This document shows, one piece after another, positions 36,279 through 48,569 of a DNA stretch of 64,000 nt. Origin of the DNA: Ulota crispa (taxonomy: Eukaryota; Streptophyta; Bryopsida; Orthotrichales; Orthotrichaceae). The DNA is taken from assembly GCA_963920765.1 (NCBI GenBank), contig OY987244.1:11410501-11474500 (forward strand), read 5' to 3'. Position 1 is the stretch's first letter; each line of letters begins with the position of its first letter. A program made the translations under genes and the position numbers. A model generated the notes under the pieces. The model was given only the letters and a program-made list of their open reading frames with translations. It was not told where the DNA came from and searched no databases.

Positions 36279-39176
36279 TCAAGAGCCGGAGTTGTGGTAG
36301 AAGTGTTGGGGTGCTCTCGTTGTGCCGGCCTGCACATTTTCCATCCTGAAGCCTTTGTGAGCAGGAGCTTTGGTTGTTTCAATGCAAGCGTCCAGCATCC
36401 TCTTCATCATTTTTCTTTCACTCAGGTATTTCTGCTCTTGAAACTCCGCTAATGGCAACCACTGCATCAAATTCAACAAACGCCATATTATGCACTCGTC
36501 CCGGGAATACGCACTTCGGTAGAAGAGTTTTTCAAATGAAAAGTCGGCAAATTTTAAAGAGTGGTGTACCTTGGCATCAGCTAATTCTGAGTTTTGCACT
36601 TGTATTGTGGAAGAGAGTGGGCGTAATACACACAAGAAGAACAAGTCTGACTTGCCGAATAATCCCGTGTGAGATTGCCTGAATCATGGAAACAGTACAA
36701 AAAACAACACAGGCCATCTTAAGGATTCATGGCAAAACAGTGACCAATTTGATTGAACGTATCGTGAAAACAATTGAATTCATATATGGCCAAATTTTGT
36801 ATCATCAGACTCAGTGAAGAATGTTGCACGTGTTGGTTAAAAAAGATATAAAACTCGACCGAAAGAAAGTTTTGGTATGAGCTACTTAAAACTACTGAAA
36901 ATAAACAGAAAACCAAATTTGAACCTCAAGATGCTTTGGGAGGTTAATCCTTGTAGGCCAAGAAGCTTCAAAGTACACTGAAAAGTGACCCCGGGGTGAA
37001 CCTCTGAACTTTAGGGCATAACTTCAGGAGATTTTTATGGTAACAAGCACATTGAACATGATTAGGGCCAAAAGTACAAGAGAAAACAGGAGAACCGTAC
37101 TGGAGCGAGTTGGAAAGGGGCGTTCAAATACCTCAATCCAATCACTTCGACAAATTCTGTCTCAATCTGCACCACAAAGAAAAGAATTGTCAGAACAGGA
37201 ACAGCCAAACTTATTGAAATTAAAGACCGAAAACCATTCATATTACATAGCAGAGGAATCGATTCGAACCCCGGTTTCCTCCTTGATCTCTCGAATGGCT
37301 CCAGCAAATATATCCTCACCCTGAGATTCAGACAGGAAGTTACTTTTATGAGCTCTTTTAGATATCTGCAAAGTGGAAGAAGCTAAGCAGGGATAAGTCA
37401 AATCCAATAAACAGAAAAGAATGTGGAAATCTGTCACCATAGCCAAGTGAAAATCACATCACTTGATTCACAGACCTGATCAACCTGTCCCGTTGGCATT
37501 GTCCATTTGCCTTTAAAAAGACCATATTTTTCTTGCACGGCAAGAATCTACATGAACGAGAGTCAAACACAACCAGGATTACCAAACAACAACAAAAATT
37601 GGTTAAAATTTTGGTTAAATTAATTAGCAAGTAGTGTAAGCATGTTGGGCGAAAAGACTGAAGCTCTTCGAATGGAAATAGGGCTGTCAACAATGTCCTA
37701 TGTTGAAATTGCACAAGGTTTACTTTCAATTTTTTAGCTACCTCTTGTTTATCATTAAAGACAAAGGCACCGACTCCAACGTGGTGCGAAGCATTTGCAG
37801 GAAGAGTAGAAGGTTCATCTGAGAGCCAGTGAACAAGCATCAGATATTCGGATTCAGCATGATGGTACTTGAAACCCTCCTGCACACAGAAATGTAGACA
37901 CAGAGCGTTTAGGGTTAACTGCAAAAGCAGAAGCTAGTACACACGCGGCATAAATCTAATACAACTTGTGATAGGATTAAACTAATTCTGAGTGCTTTCC
38001 TTTCGATTTTTTGTGCAACATGGATAGATTCATGACCTAATCCCAAGATGATATATCTACTGATTTGCATAACCCACACTCCTGCATACGCAAAATTGCA
38101 GAGTGACTAAAATAGTGTCCTCCACCTTTTTCACAAAGCAACTTGAGAGTCACCTGGATAGCTGGATGCACGAAAAGACTGTACTCAGTCGGTAGCTTCA
38201 ACCAGAAACCCTTCTTTTTCTGCCAGCAAAAGCACGATTGCAGGAACACAGAAATCAACCAAAGTCACAAATGTGGGTAAAGATGTGTCCACTTGTTTCG
38301 AGAAGCATCGAAAGCAGGGATTGATACTGAAAGGAGCACAATGTCCAAGTCTAGTGTTTAACCCCTAAAAAGTCTGAGCCAATAGAATACGAGATGTTTT
38401 TCATGTATTTGGAATAGATTCAGGCCTTTACTACATTTGAGATTAACAAAGAAGTTGAAGAATAGATAAAAGCGGTCCTAGTGAGCTACTTGAGATCCCA
38501 GATTAAAAATAGCAAATGCCAATTATACGGTAGCATATATACTATGCTCTATGGTCATTTAACCCTTTAACGATTGATCGACCACTTTGTGGTCAATTTA
38601 GCCCCTTTTCCCTGTGTAGGAAGAGAATGGCAATGAATCTGGTGATTAGCCAAAGGGGACGTGTTTAGGAAATTGGGAAGTGAAGAGTTTAGGACAATAA
38701 CCAGGCCAATTTGAGGTGGCATGCGGCTAAAGGGTTGAAAAATTTAGAAGAGTACCAGCTGAAAATACACCAGTGACTGCAAAAAGAGGACCATAACCAC
38801 TAAAAAGTGCGCATAATTCATGATGCATAACAGTAAACCCTGCAAGATACTTCCATCTGTATGGTTAGATCTGTGGTAGACATATGTATTCAATAGTTTT
38901 AAAATTTCCCTTATATGGCCATACAAAGGATTGCCCACCCCCAAAATCAACCACGGTCGTTAAAGGATTAAGAATTAAGATTACCTGGCTCCTCCAAAGC
39001 TCCAGAGAAAGACGCAGCGAATCAACGAAAGTGGGCGCGTCCATTGGAGACAAGCTGAGGACATCCACAACGACACCACCAAAATTGTCCTCTTTCGCTG
39101 GCAAGCATCGTGTTGGGGTCCCTCCTCCATCCACCACTTCTTCTGCACCTTTTGTACCCGCCATTTGTGTCGTCAT
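36279..39176 (-). CDS. Nudix hydrolase, plant NUDT2/6/7/8/10-like, eight exons
   Basis: Exons on the minus strand are 38985-39176, 38154-38219, 37742-37879, 37476-37547, 37270-37320, 37132-37166, 36570-36678 and 36279-36461. All are in phase, giving 281 aa, close to Arabidopsis NUDT2 (about 278). Residues 30-130 form the pre-Nudix domain of this plant group (NFGGVVVDVL, FWLKLP, FKYHHAESEYLMLVHWL, VGVGAFVFND). The Nudix box GX5EX7REUXEEXGU spans residues 152-174 without deviation, with catalytic/metal-binding residues REIKEE at 166-171. GLRQSHTGLFGKSDLFFLC and LRPLSSTIQVQ follow, as in the family. Known members hydrolyse ADP-ribose, NADH or related nucleoside diphosphates with Mg2+; the exact substrate cannot be read from sequence. 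There is no clear organelle signal, so it is probably cytosolic. One donor (exon 5, GTTCGA) is weak but the only one that gives EETGIETEFVEV. The first in-frame ATG follows an in-frame stop. Confidence 0.92.
38563..38734. mobile_element. short TTAA-type MITE in Nudix intron 1
   Basis: Termini CCCTTTAACGATTG and (complement) CCCTTTAGCCGCATG enclose 172 bp, flanked by TTAA on the left and TTGA on the right. It lies in the intron between exons 1 and 2. The ends resemble the CCCCTAAA group but are shorter and more diverged. Confidence 0.5.
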
Positions 39177-40030
39177 CCTTGCTACTTCAGAATTACTAGG
39201 TCAAGTTAGCCGCCTGAAAATGTAAGAAAACCTTGCCAAACACGCACACAAAAGGAACAGTCAGAAAGGCATATTACACACAGTTTTCATGGCTGATTGC
39301 GGTTTCTGAAACGGCACACATGAGCTTCATCTACTCACCTCGTAATCGTTCCTGACATCTATTGAAATCGTCCAGCGAAAGTCAATGCAATCTTTTGAAA
39401 CAGTTCACCAGGGGCAGAATCTCGATATCATAGCAAAGACGCATCAATTTCAAGACGGAGAAGAACGATTCCCCGCTTAAACGACGACGACTGTGTGAGT
39501 GCATGTCGCTTCGAAAGCTTCATAGTTTTTGGCAAACGTTCGGGAGACTCTTGCCGACTCGATTTGAGAGTGCTGACATCCGTCGGTAAAAAAAGACTTC
39601 ACTTTTAGATCCGCCTTTCCATAATTCTATCGACCGGCTTTGAAGGAGGTAGGATATGTTCACACTTGGTGTTAGGAGGGGTATTAGCAATATGAATGTA
39701 ATTTAAAGGTGTGTCCAAATGCATCTAATTTTCTTTTGCTAATATTCTTTTAACTCCATCCAAGTGTGAATATACCCGTACTTCGGTAAGTCCCATTAGG
39801 GTTTTTTTGATTTTTGTTAAGGTAGACCAATTTGCACCTGGGGTTTTATATTTTCTCTAGTAGAGCGACATGCACCCCACAATGCAAGCAGGTAAGGAAA
39901 AATTGGACAAAATTGGACAAAATCAACCATGTGTGCACGTTCATCCATAATATCTACTAATAGGGGAGATGCAAGCTAAAGGTTCCCATTTGTGGCAAAA
40001 AAAAAAGTCCTTTTTTGAGTACAAAATGTA
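39177..40030. other. Nudix promoter region and flank
   Basis: The first 400 bp upstream of the minus-strand start is moderately GC-rich and is the likely promoter/5' UTR. No TATA box or named motif was securely identified. Confidence 0.35.
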
Positions 40031-40374
40031 GTGTTCCCAATGAGAATTCTCCCTCTTCTCAATGAGAGTTCCAAATTCCAAAAGTTGGTCACCCTAATTT
40101 ATGCCATTCTAAGACACTTAAGAAAAGAAAAAAACTAAAAAAATGATTTAACTTAGAGAAATCAATGTCCAAAAATTTTAGTCATTCAAGAGCACATTGT
40201 GTTCCCAATGAGAATTCTCCCTCTTCTCAATGAGAGTTTCAAATTCCAAAAGTTGACCACCCTAGTTTATACCATTCTAACACTTAAGGAAAGAAAAAAA
40301 CTAAAAAAACTAATTTAACTTAGAGAAATCAATCTCCAAAAAGGGCCAAGAATTGTAGTCATTCAAGAGCCCAT
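40031..40374. repeat. 168-bp tandem duplication
   Basis: GTGTTCCCAATGAGAATTCT begins at 40031 and again at 40199. The following 150 bp matches, with small differences, through 'cttagagaaatcaat' and 'agtcattcaagagc'. There is no coding potential. Confidence 0.85.
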
Positions 40375-41263
40375 AAAAGTCCTCTTCTCCAAAATATAAA
40401 TTACATTCATTAAAAATTTATTTCAAAATGTAATCATCCCAATCTTCCAATAATGATGCCAAAAGATTGTGCCCATATTATGAGTCTACATATCAATTCA
40501 AGAGTCCTTTTTAGCAAGAAAAAAGCATTGTGACAATTTTGGGAGCTATGTTCAAAAGTCCTTTTCTCTTATCACATTAGAGATATATACTTTATTTTGG
40601 TGAAAATTGGATCATCAACAAGTCTACTTTCTAAATATGAGTTCTTTCTCTCTTAAAGACTTCGTTTTTCAATGAAACTATATCCATTTGCTAATAAAAC
40701 CCTTCATTTTTACCCTTGTGACTTACATAGTAGTCACCCTTAGCTTGCATCCTCCCAATATTAGTATTTTTCATCCAAAATTTGGCAAATGTGATGTTTA
40801 CTCAAGGAGGGCTTTAGTGATTTCATCCATTTTTTTTCCCAAATTTTTATAATGTGGTAGTTGCCACGTATATTTGAGGGAAGATTTAGGTGAATTTTTG
40901 CCAAGAAAATTTTCCTTGCTTGCACTCTAGAATGCACACAAGTAAGAAAAAATTGGCAAAAATTGGAATGAATGAACAATTTGCATGCATTCATCCAATA
41001 AGTTTACTATTATAAGCTACTTTCACCCAAAAATTGGCAAACATGGTAATTGAGTAAGGAGAAATGTGACAATTTCATCCACTTTTTCATACAAATTTCT
41101 TAGTGTGTTGCTCGCCAAATGCAATTAGAGGTCAGATTTAAGCAAAAATTTGCCAGAAAAAAAAAAAAAAAAAAAACCTCAAGACCCACTTCAATGCAAG
41201 ATTCCAACTTTGTTAGGTTCTACAAAGCCCAAAAGACTCATTAAAGATAACCTTGAATATGAG
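40375..41263. other. gene-free AT-rich DNA
   Basis: No coding signal. Near 40740-41160 a segment recurs in diverged form (phrases 'ccaaaatttggcaaa' / 'cccaaaaattggcaaa', 'atttcatccattttttt' / 'atttcatccactttttc'), suggesting an old tandem duplication of about 270 bp. A poly-A run lies at 41158-41176. Confidence 0.4.
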
Positions 41264-41674
41264 GGGTAGTCACACCTTCTTCCCTTCATTCTCAGTCTTC
41301 AAATAATGAGGACTTGGCTACTCTCTCCTTCATTTATGGAGGTCACAATCTTTGAAAGTAACCTCCAAAGGAGAAGAATGGATATGAAGAGGTTTTAGCA
41401 TATGAAGTTTTCATCAATGGGTGTTTCTTTTTCATCTCATTCTTCTTGCTTTCACCTTCTTTGTAGCTGCAGACTTTGATTGAATGTGTAAAGGCAACTT
41501 GTTTTTTTACCGCATCACCATATTCTTTTTAAAAGATTCTGTCTCTAATGTCCACCACTTGCAAAAAGAGGGTCACATCTTTTCATGAAAAAGAGCTCTC
41601 ATTGGCTCTTGTTTCCACTCTACAATTTCTCATAATTCACAGATCTTTTATTCTTGGAGAAGGTGTGACTACCC
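41264..41674. mobile_element. MITE with GGGTAGTCACACCTTCT ends
   Basis: The left end GGGTAGTCACACCTTCTTC and the right end (complement) GGGTAGTCACACCTTCTCC are inverted over about 19 bp, enclosing 411 bp. It is related to the element in the plastid-protein gene intron (17621). Confidence 0.7.
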
Positions 41675-42078
41675 TATTATAGTAGAATTTGTCTAAATTA
41701 AATTTTTGTAAATTAAAAATCTTTTCAAACTAAACACACCTCCTTTATCTCAATATTCTTAATTTAGATAAACTCTTTTGTATAAGCAAAAATACATTGG
41801 TGGATGTCAGCCCCTAGATTGACACCAGCGTCTTCCAGGTTAAATTTTTGGGAAAAATGTTAACTTTTAGGTTGGTTTTTGAGAGAAAACATCAAAACAA
41901 TAGATAAAAACCAATAGAGTAGTTGGCTTGCGGTACACTGTATACCTTATGCTAAATTACACTATTTTGCATAGATTTACTGTTAGTTAGGAATTTTTAG
42001 GCAGGGGGAGAAAAACTCCCATCTGACCCTTAGTACCAGTAGTAAAAGAAATCTAGTGAGATCCTCGTTTGTTTTTTG

Positions 42079-42460
42079 CTTTTACTTTTATCTTTAAATC
42101 ATATCTACGTTTGAAACAGGCAGATAGGCCTTGCTATGTCTGAAACAGGCAATGGGTTTTTTAGGGAATCTCAATGAGATTTTCTTTATTATTCTAAGTC
42201 CAATCTGCGTTTGAAACATGCAAATAGGCCCCACTATGTCCGAATCAAGCAGTTGGGCTTTTTTAGGGAACTTCGATGGAGTTCCACTTTTATCTCTAAG
42301 TTTTATCTACGTTTGAAACAAGCAAATAGGCCATGCTACGTCTGAAGCATGCAGTAGGAGTTTAGGAATCTTGATGAAATTCCTCTTTTATTTAAAATCT
42401 CATACTACGTCCTGATCAGGTAGATGGGCCCCATACTACGTCCGAATCGGGCAAATGAGA
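42079..42460. repeat. four degenerate tandem units of about 100 bp
   Basis: CTACGTTTGAAACAGGC recurs at 42105, 42205 (CTGCGTTTGAAACATGC) and 42307, with a fourth weaker unit near 42403. Each is followed by AATAGGCC...CTATGTC(T/C)GAA and a TTTAGGGAA...GAT block. The array lies just left of a possible LTR-element remnant. Confidence 0.75.
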
Positions 42461-43258
42461 TGCGAAGAACAATCCCTCTATTAGAATTAGGTTACCATGG
42501 CACAAAAAAGTGCTAGGACATCTGCGGCAATTCACAGAAAGCGATTCCGGCGTTTATTGATGATTCAACAGCTAAGTAGACCATTTGGAGGATAAATGAG
42601 TGAGTTCTCGCGATCCAACCGTTGACTTTCAAAGATCCAGAGAAGATGTGACAAAAGACCTCTATGGGAGATACCAAGAAAATTCCCGGGTCAATCCGAG
42701 TTGCGGGCGACTCTGGTCCTAGCGGTCAAAAGACTCAAAACGCCTAATTTAGGGTTTAAAAACCCTCGAAAATAAGCAGGTATACATAAAATCCTGCAAA
42801 AATTCTGTGTGATATTAGACAAGGCTCAGACGTCTCCAGCAAGTTTTAAGACATTCTGATTGCGGAAACATCCTTGACGACCGACAGCGACGAAATGATG
42901 GGTGTTGATTACAATTTCAAGCGACATCGGTGACCGAATCAAGTGGGAGATGAGAGTTTTTTGACTCCCGCAACCTTTTTGAAGACCATGGTGAAGTCAA
43001 TTTAGAAATTAGAAGTAAAAGTATTTACCCCAGATTTTTTGCGGTTTTTGTCAAAATTGTCACTATTTAGTAAAAAATAACATAAAAATCAGAATTAGAA
43101 AAGTTTTATATGAAAACCAACTATTTTTGGCATTTTGGAGCCAATGGCACCATTCACAAGAGATTTAGAGCATTCTTCTAAAAGTTAGTCCAGATCAACT
43201 CATTTTATGGATTTTTAATAATTTGAAATAATTTAAAATAAGAAAAGAGGGTATAGGG

Positions 43259-44056
43259 TTGTTAGATTTCAACCTAAACCTAGGGTTGTTATGTAAGGAC
43301 CCTGAGGTTGTTAGTGTAAGACGCGTAAGTTGTTAGAATGACGCATTGACTATGTTGCATTGACGTAATGACGCATTGACTATGAGTAGAACATTAAAGG
43401 AGGAAGGATCAAGGCTTTACTATATAAGAAGCATCCCCTTCCTCATTTCTTTGGACCTATTGTACTTTGTGAGAGAAATCAAAACCTCCATTTGAGAGCT
43501 TGTGTTTGAAATAGAAAGCCTCTTGGTCTAAATTCTTGCAAAATTATAAGCACTGGCAATTGAGTTGCCAGGCTTATAGGAGAGTAGAGATTGGGTCCCC
43601 TCCAAGGTGAGATTAGTTTATTTTTAGGTGTTTTTATGAGAGTATAGCCAAGCCATTACTTAAGCACTTATAGTTGTTAGTAAGTGTCAGTCAGTGTCCT
43701 TAGTTGTCAGTTTCCGTTAGTATTTATCAATTGTCTATTGTATTAACTCTAGAACCCACCTCAGTTGAGACTTTGCAATGCCAGTGGCTGAGGAACTCTA
43801 GAGCTTCTATTGTGTCCATGTTTATTGTTTTGTTTATATTTAAGTGCTTAATGGCGGAGTTATTGTCCTACCTCCTCCAAAGTTATCAAAATATAGTAAA
43901 AGAGTGAGTTGGTTTATTTTAAAAGAGTGACCTGAGTTTGAGATCCTTGATCAAACCACCAAAACTTGGTCCAAAATGAGACTTGAATCCACTGTGGAGG
44001 TGCGGAATTAAGAACTCTAGAGTTCCTGAAGTGCTAAAGTTCTAGAGTTAGGCAAC
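43259..44056 (+). mobile_element. possible LTR fragment of a retrotransposon, fossil
   Basis: The segment starts TGTTAG after a purine-rich tract (AAGAAAAGAGGG) and ends in CAACA. It contains a promoter-like CTATATAAG at about 43418 followed by leader-like sequence. This is what a plant LTR looks like, but no second LTR, coding domain or matching target duplication is visible. The family is unassigned; it is clearly old and incomplete. Confidence 0.25.
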
Positions 44057-44100
44057 ACCATAGTCATCAAGCTAGCCGGTTGACACCTCAACACTACCGG

Positions 44101-44220
44101 CCAAAAGGGTCGCCGAAAGGTGCGAGGCAATAGCAGGGTTTGAACCTAGGACCGCGAGCACAGGGGCGCAGTGCCTCACCGTGACGCAAGGGCCAGCACG
44201 GCCACGACTATGAGACCCAA
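44101..44220 (-). mobile_element. possible tRNA-related SINE relic
   Basis: On the minus strand a good polymerase III B-box match (GGTTCAAACCC, near 44137-44147) lies downstream of a GC-rich, tRNA-like stretch. The A-box is poor and no oligo-A/T tail is obvious, so the call is weak. No complete tRNA cloverleaf can be drawn. Confidence 0.2.
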
Positions 44221-44460
44221 CACTAGTAGCTGAGTGACTAAGAGGAGAAAAGGAATCACAAGGTACTTAAACCCCAACTCTGGTATACTCACCCCCCCAT
44301 GCGGCGTGGCGCGGTTTGCTAGCACGGCCATGGTAGGAACTGCAACAACAGCAGCCAGACCTCAATACAGCAATAGGGCCGGGTACAAAGACCGAGTACC
44401 AAGCAAATATCAGCTCGGATATCGGCCAGAGGGCCTAACCCTTCTTGGAGCCTAGACTTT

Positions 44461-45959
44461 GAACAAGAGGCCCCGCCACCCCCATCCTTTAGTGAAATTT
44501 CTATTTATAGATTATTTTTCCTCACATCCATTTTTTGTTTCCTCTTTTTTATCTTCTTTCTAAAACTCACACTCTCTCCTACTTTCAAAATCATCTTCTA
44601 TATGAAAAACTAAAAACTATTTAGACTAAACTCAAAGTTAGGAAATGAAATATTTTCCAAACTTCTAGCCTAATCTTCTTGTTTGATTCTAAATCCAAAG
44701 CACTAAGATACACATAAGATAGAAGATCCATTGCTTGGAAGGCAAAGACTTGGAATCTACAATGCATCACCCTAATTAACTAACTATAAAAAAATCAAGT
44801 AAAGTAGTTTAGAACCTGGTTGTGTTTGCTTGTCTCTCTAAAGTGAAGATTTGAGCGCTCACAGTGGAACATGGGTCCAAAGTTTAGTTTTTATTTCAAC
44901 CATACTCTTGAACAAAATCTTACCTTCTTGATACCAAAACTTCCAAAAATGCTATTAAAAATATTTTTGAATGAATTGGGACATGGAACTTAGGACATAG
45001 TATATAAAGTGTCAAGTGCAAAATTTGGTTCTTATCCAATCAAATTGTAGTTGGACTTGGGACATGGTGTGAATTGTCCCTAAGTAATAGATGAGGGAGA
45101 TTTAAAGTAGGTTTTTGAGAAGAATCCCTACTTTTGAGGAAAACTAACCACACCATCAAAAGATAAGAATTTTTGGAATTTGTGAAAGGGAATTACTACA
45201 GCAACACCCTAAATTGCTAACCGGACACCCCCTTTAAGCATGAAATTTGATAATTTAGTGCTATGTTTTTATTTATTAAGTGGTTCATCATTCATTCAAT
45301 CACAACATAATCACCTCCTTGAAAGAAAACATGACAAATACAAAAAAAATTGAAATATTATTGCACCAATACTATTTTTTGATATATTTTTGCTTTAAGT
45401 AACTCAAAAATCCTATATTTTTAATTTGAAATTTAAGCACACCTATTTTTTTATTTAGTGTAACCTTAGAATGATAAAGGTGAAACAAATCTTTTGATCC
45501 AAATAAAAATAATTAGCAAAATTAGCATTAAAAATCACATTTTCAGGCTCAGAAGGGGTGTCTTGTTAACAATTTAGGGCGTTGCTCTAGTAATTCCCTT
45601 TGCAAAAATGTTGCTATATACGTTTAATTTTGAAGACCTTCACTGTTTTGAGATATTTTTTGAATGTGACTTTAATTGCAGTTACTTTGGTACCTTTTGT
45701 GATAGAACTTCTAAGTTGCAAAACTTCACATATTAGGGAAGTCAAGGTGACATCTCAGATTTTCCCTCACAAGTGTCACAAGTAATAACGATCAACATTA
45801 TCTCTCCTTCAATTTCCAACTTTGACGCCCGCTAATGTGTCTCCAAAAGAATCGATAATATTGATTCTTTGGGAGTTGAAATTCCAACCCTATGGAAAAC
45901 GATTTTGGGCTTGTGTAAAGGACAAGACCACTTTGATGCAGAAGTTTGTTTGATGCACC
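44461..45959. other. gene-free DNA
   Basis: No coding sequence and no clear repeat termini were seen. Confidence 0.4.
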
Positions 45960-45963
45960 TTAA

Positions 45964-47093
45964 CCCCTGAACGGCCCGAAAGTCCTTTTCGGTTTTTGGT
46001 CGTTTGTACAAACGTATTTGAGTTGTTATGAGGGCTTTTCAAATTTTTTTATGCACTCACCATCATACAATCTTTTAATCCCTAAAAGATCATGGCCTTT
46101 ATTTTGTCAAAAGACACTCAAAACTGCCACCTTTATGGCAAAGAGTAAAAAAGTTTGAAAATCATGCATTTTGCATATTTGATTGTAGGATCTTGTGCTA
46201 GACTACTATAAGAATGTATCATACAAAACTCAAGAACTTTGATCGGACAAATTGGAAGATATATGCATTTAAAGTGTTAATAAAACTTTTTTTGCACCTT
46301 GCTTGATTAGATTTTTTAACTTTGAACATTTTTATCTTAAGACTTTTGCACCATAGAGTTTGGAATTCTATTTTTGCATGGTGGGAAGTTGAGTTGGGAA
46401 TCTTGGGAAATTTTTTTAAAAAATATACACTTAATTTTCATTCTTTAAAAAAACATTAGGTAGAAGAAGGTATGAGATTGAACAAAACTTAAATTGCTGA
46501 TAACCTTGCAATGGAATTGAAACGCAATAATCCCAATGGTGAGATTGTTCTAGAAAGCAAAATTCACCCTCTCCAATGTTTTTTTTGAAAACATGTTAAA
46601 CCTACATTCAAAATTGAAGTTTATAAGTTATTTTTTCAAGAAGATGCTTGAGTTGCCCAAAAAACAAGATTGTCCATAACTTTCTCATAACTAGTCCAAA
46701 TGGAATGAATCAAAGCTTCAGATGTAGACAAAGATATAATCTATAAGAAAAAAAAATCAAGTTTTTATAAGAATTTTTTTTGCTGCCCCTAGTCCCCAAA
46801 TTTGTGCTTATCTAGGCATAACTTTAGCTTTTGGGCATAGATTGGAATAAAAATTACATTCCTCAAAAGCTAATGTGTTTTTCTATCTTCAAAAAAAGTT
46901 TCAAAAAATTAGGACAAAAATTGAGGCCATAGGTACCTGCCCAAAATCTCATTTGTCCCCCGTAGGGACAATGGTCCTTTAGGGGTTAATATGTATGGTT
47001 GTCACACTTAATTTCCAAGTGATTCAAACTTATGAATATTGGTTGCAACCATATTTGGTATTGTATCTCCAGAGCCCAAGGGCCTTTCAGGGG
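45964..47093. mobile_element. small TTAA-target MITE interrupted by a larger relative
   Basis: The outer termini CCCCTGAACGGCCC and (complement) CCCCTGAAAGGCCC are flanked by TTAA at 45960-45963 and 47094-47097. Without the 907-bp insert it would be about 219 bp. An uninterrupted relative of 211 bp sits in reverse at 61895-62105 and aligns on both sides of the insertion. Confidence 0.75.
46079..46985. mobile_element. TTAA-target DNA transposon, 907 bp, nested
   Basis: Termini TCCCTAAAAGATCATGG and (complement) CCCCTAAAGGACCATTG are flanked by TTAA at 46075-46078 and 46986-46989. It is inserted inside the 219-bp MITE. It shares size, ends and a few interior phrases (for example CAAAACTGCCA) with the element at 48570, in opposite orientation. 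No transposase is visible. Confidence 0.75.
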
Positions 47094-47104
47094 TTAAAGA
47101 GAAA

Positions 47105-48532
47105 GAGCATCCGCCTTGTTACACACTTGTGGTCTAACACATGCAATATTTGGATGATAATTGCCTAAGCACCCTCACAATGTTTTCTTGAAACTCAAAC
47201 TAAGCGTGTCAAGCAATGACTCTTGGCCCTTGAAATTACTACTCTACCTTACTAGCTGCTTCAATAAGCAATAGCCTCATAATTAATTAAAGTGAAAAAT
47301 TAGGTTTAGGCAATTTAGAAAGTAGTTTAAAAAATTTAGTCATTTTCAAAAAAAACAAACAATATTTAGGCATTCATTCAAGTCAAGCACTATAGATAAG
47401 GTAGTTAGTTATTGTATCTAATTGGTATGATCAACAACTTGAGATGACCTTCATTTTAGTATTCATTAATAAGATGGCAAACATTTAAAAAAAAGGGAAT
47501 TGATATGTGCACACCGGGGGGTTGATATTTGCACACCCCATGGGAGGTAAATTATAGATTTTTACCATCAAATATCTATATTTGAGAAATTTGAATTTAA
47601 ATTTGAACTTAGAGCCCATAGTTTACTCTAGAACCATAAAAAAATGTTGCAATTGAACAACACCCAATGACAAAGCTTATCTTTTTTTACAAACAAAAGC
47701 AAATATAACACTATTTCCCCTAGCTAAGATTTTTCATGGGGTGTTGTTTAATTGCAACTTTTTTATGGTTCTAGAGTAAACCATGATCTCTAAATCCAAA
47801 TCTAAATTCAAAATTCTCAAATTCAGCTTTTTGATGGTAGAAATCTATAATTTACCTCAAAGGGGGGGGGGGGGTGTGCAAATATCAACCCCCTTGTGTG
47901 CACATATGAATTCCCTAAAAAAATGGTAGTTGCTAATTCCTCATGTTGCCTTAATGCTTCTTAGATTTGTAAACTAATTTTCTTCTTGTGTTCTTGTATA
48001 AGAATTCTTTTTCTTGTGTGAGATTGTGTCTCAATAAAATGAAAATTATCAAGCAAAAAAATTCTACAATATATATTTAGAGTAGTTGACAGAAATGAGT
48101 TGAAAGCATGTGTATTACTTGATTTTGCAACTTTGAGCTCAAAATTTTCTATTGTGATCTTTGTGTAAGCCAATGTAACTACAAAAAATATTTGGTAATG
48201 TTTTTGTTCTTATTTTAGCACCTTCTGTTTTAAAAAAAATTCAGCAGTATTTAAAAATCATTTTAACAATTTTCAGCAATGAATGTCCATAATTTTGAAA
48301 AAAACTAGACAATTGATTTAAGAATTAATTTTTGCCAAAGTTGCTTGTAAGGTACAATATTCATCCTAAGTTTAGTGAGCTTTATTCTATACTTCACTTG
48401 ATGATTAGTCAATTGACTATCTATTGGACACATTTGAAGAACAAAGGTGAGAGACAAGAATTTTGAGGGCTCTTCAAAAGTAGATGTAAGCATTTTGCAA
48501 GTCTGTGATTGCGTGTAAGGCTGTGGATGCTC
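47105..48532. mobile_element. GAGCATCC-terminus element with a nested fold-back MITE
   Basis: The left end GAGCATCCGCCTTGTTAC and the right end (complement) GAGCATCCACAGCCTTAC are inverted. Excluding the nested 423 bp it is about 1.0 kb. The interior matches 20215-20880 in reverse orientation, which lacks the nested insertion. No transposase is seen. Confidence 0.6.
47494..47916. mobile_element. long-arm fold-back MITE, 423 bp
   Basis: The arms of about 165 bp are inverted copies: AGGGAATTGATATGTGCACA at the left, its near-complement at the right, continuing through 'ggtaaattatagattttt' and 'ttctagaaccat' phrases in both. The transcript would fold into a very long hairpin. Arm-like relics occur at about 60905-61066 and 63170-63240. 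A G-run of about a dozen bases lies near 47863-47875. Confidence 0.8.
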
Positions 48533-48569
48533 TATTGGCAACAAAAACACAAATATGGTTGCAAATTAA

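Noticed and set aside
38358-38376. Lone TTAACCCCTAAAAAG terminus in the Nudix gene
   Set aside because: No inverted partner at a plausible distance was found. The same applies to TTAACCCCTC at 51260 and TTAACCCTTTAG at 59828.
44101-44220. Functional tRNA gene on the minus strand
   Set aside because: Only the B-box is good; the A-box and cloverleaf arms do not form. Listed only as a weak SINE-like relic.
44234-44455. 73-codon open frame near 44.2 kb
   Set aside because: It lies in GC-rich repeat-like DNA next to a tRNA-like relic. No splice sites or recognisable protein features.
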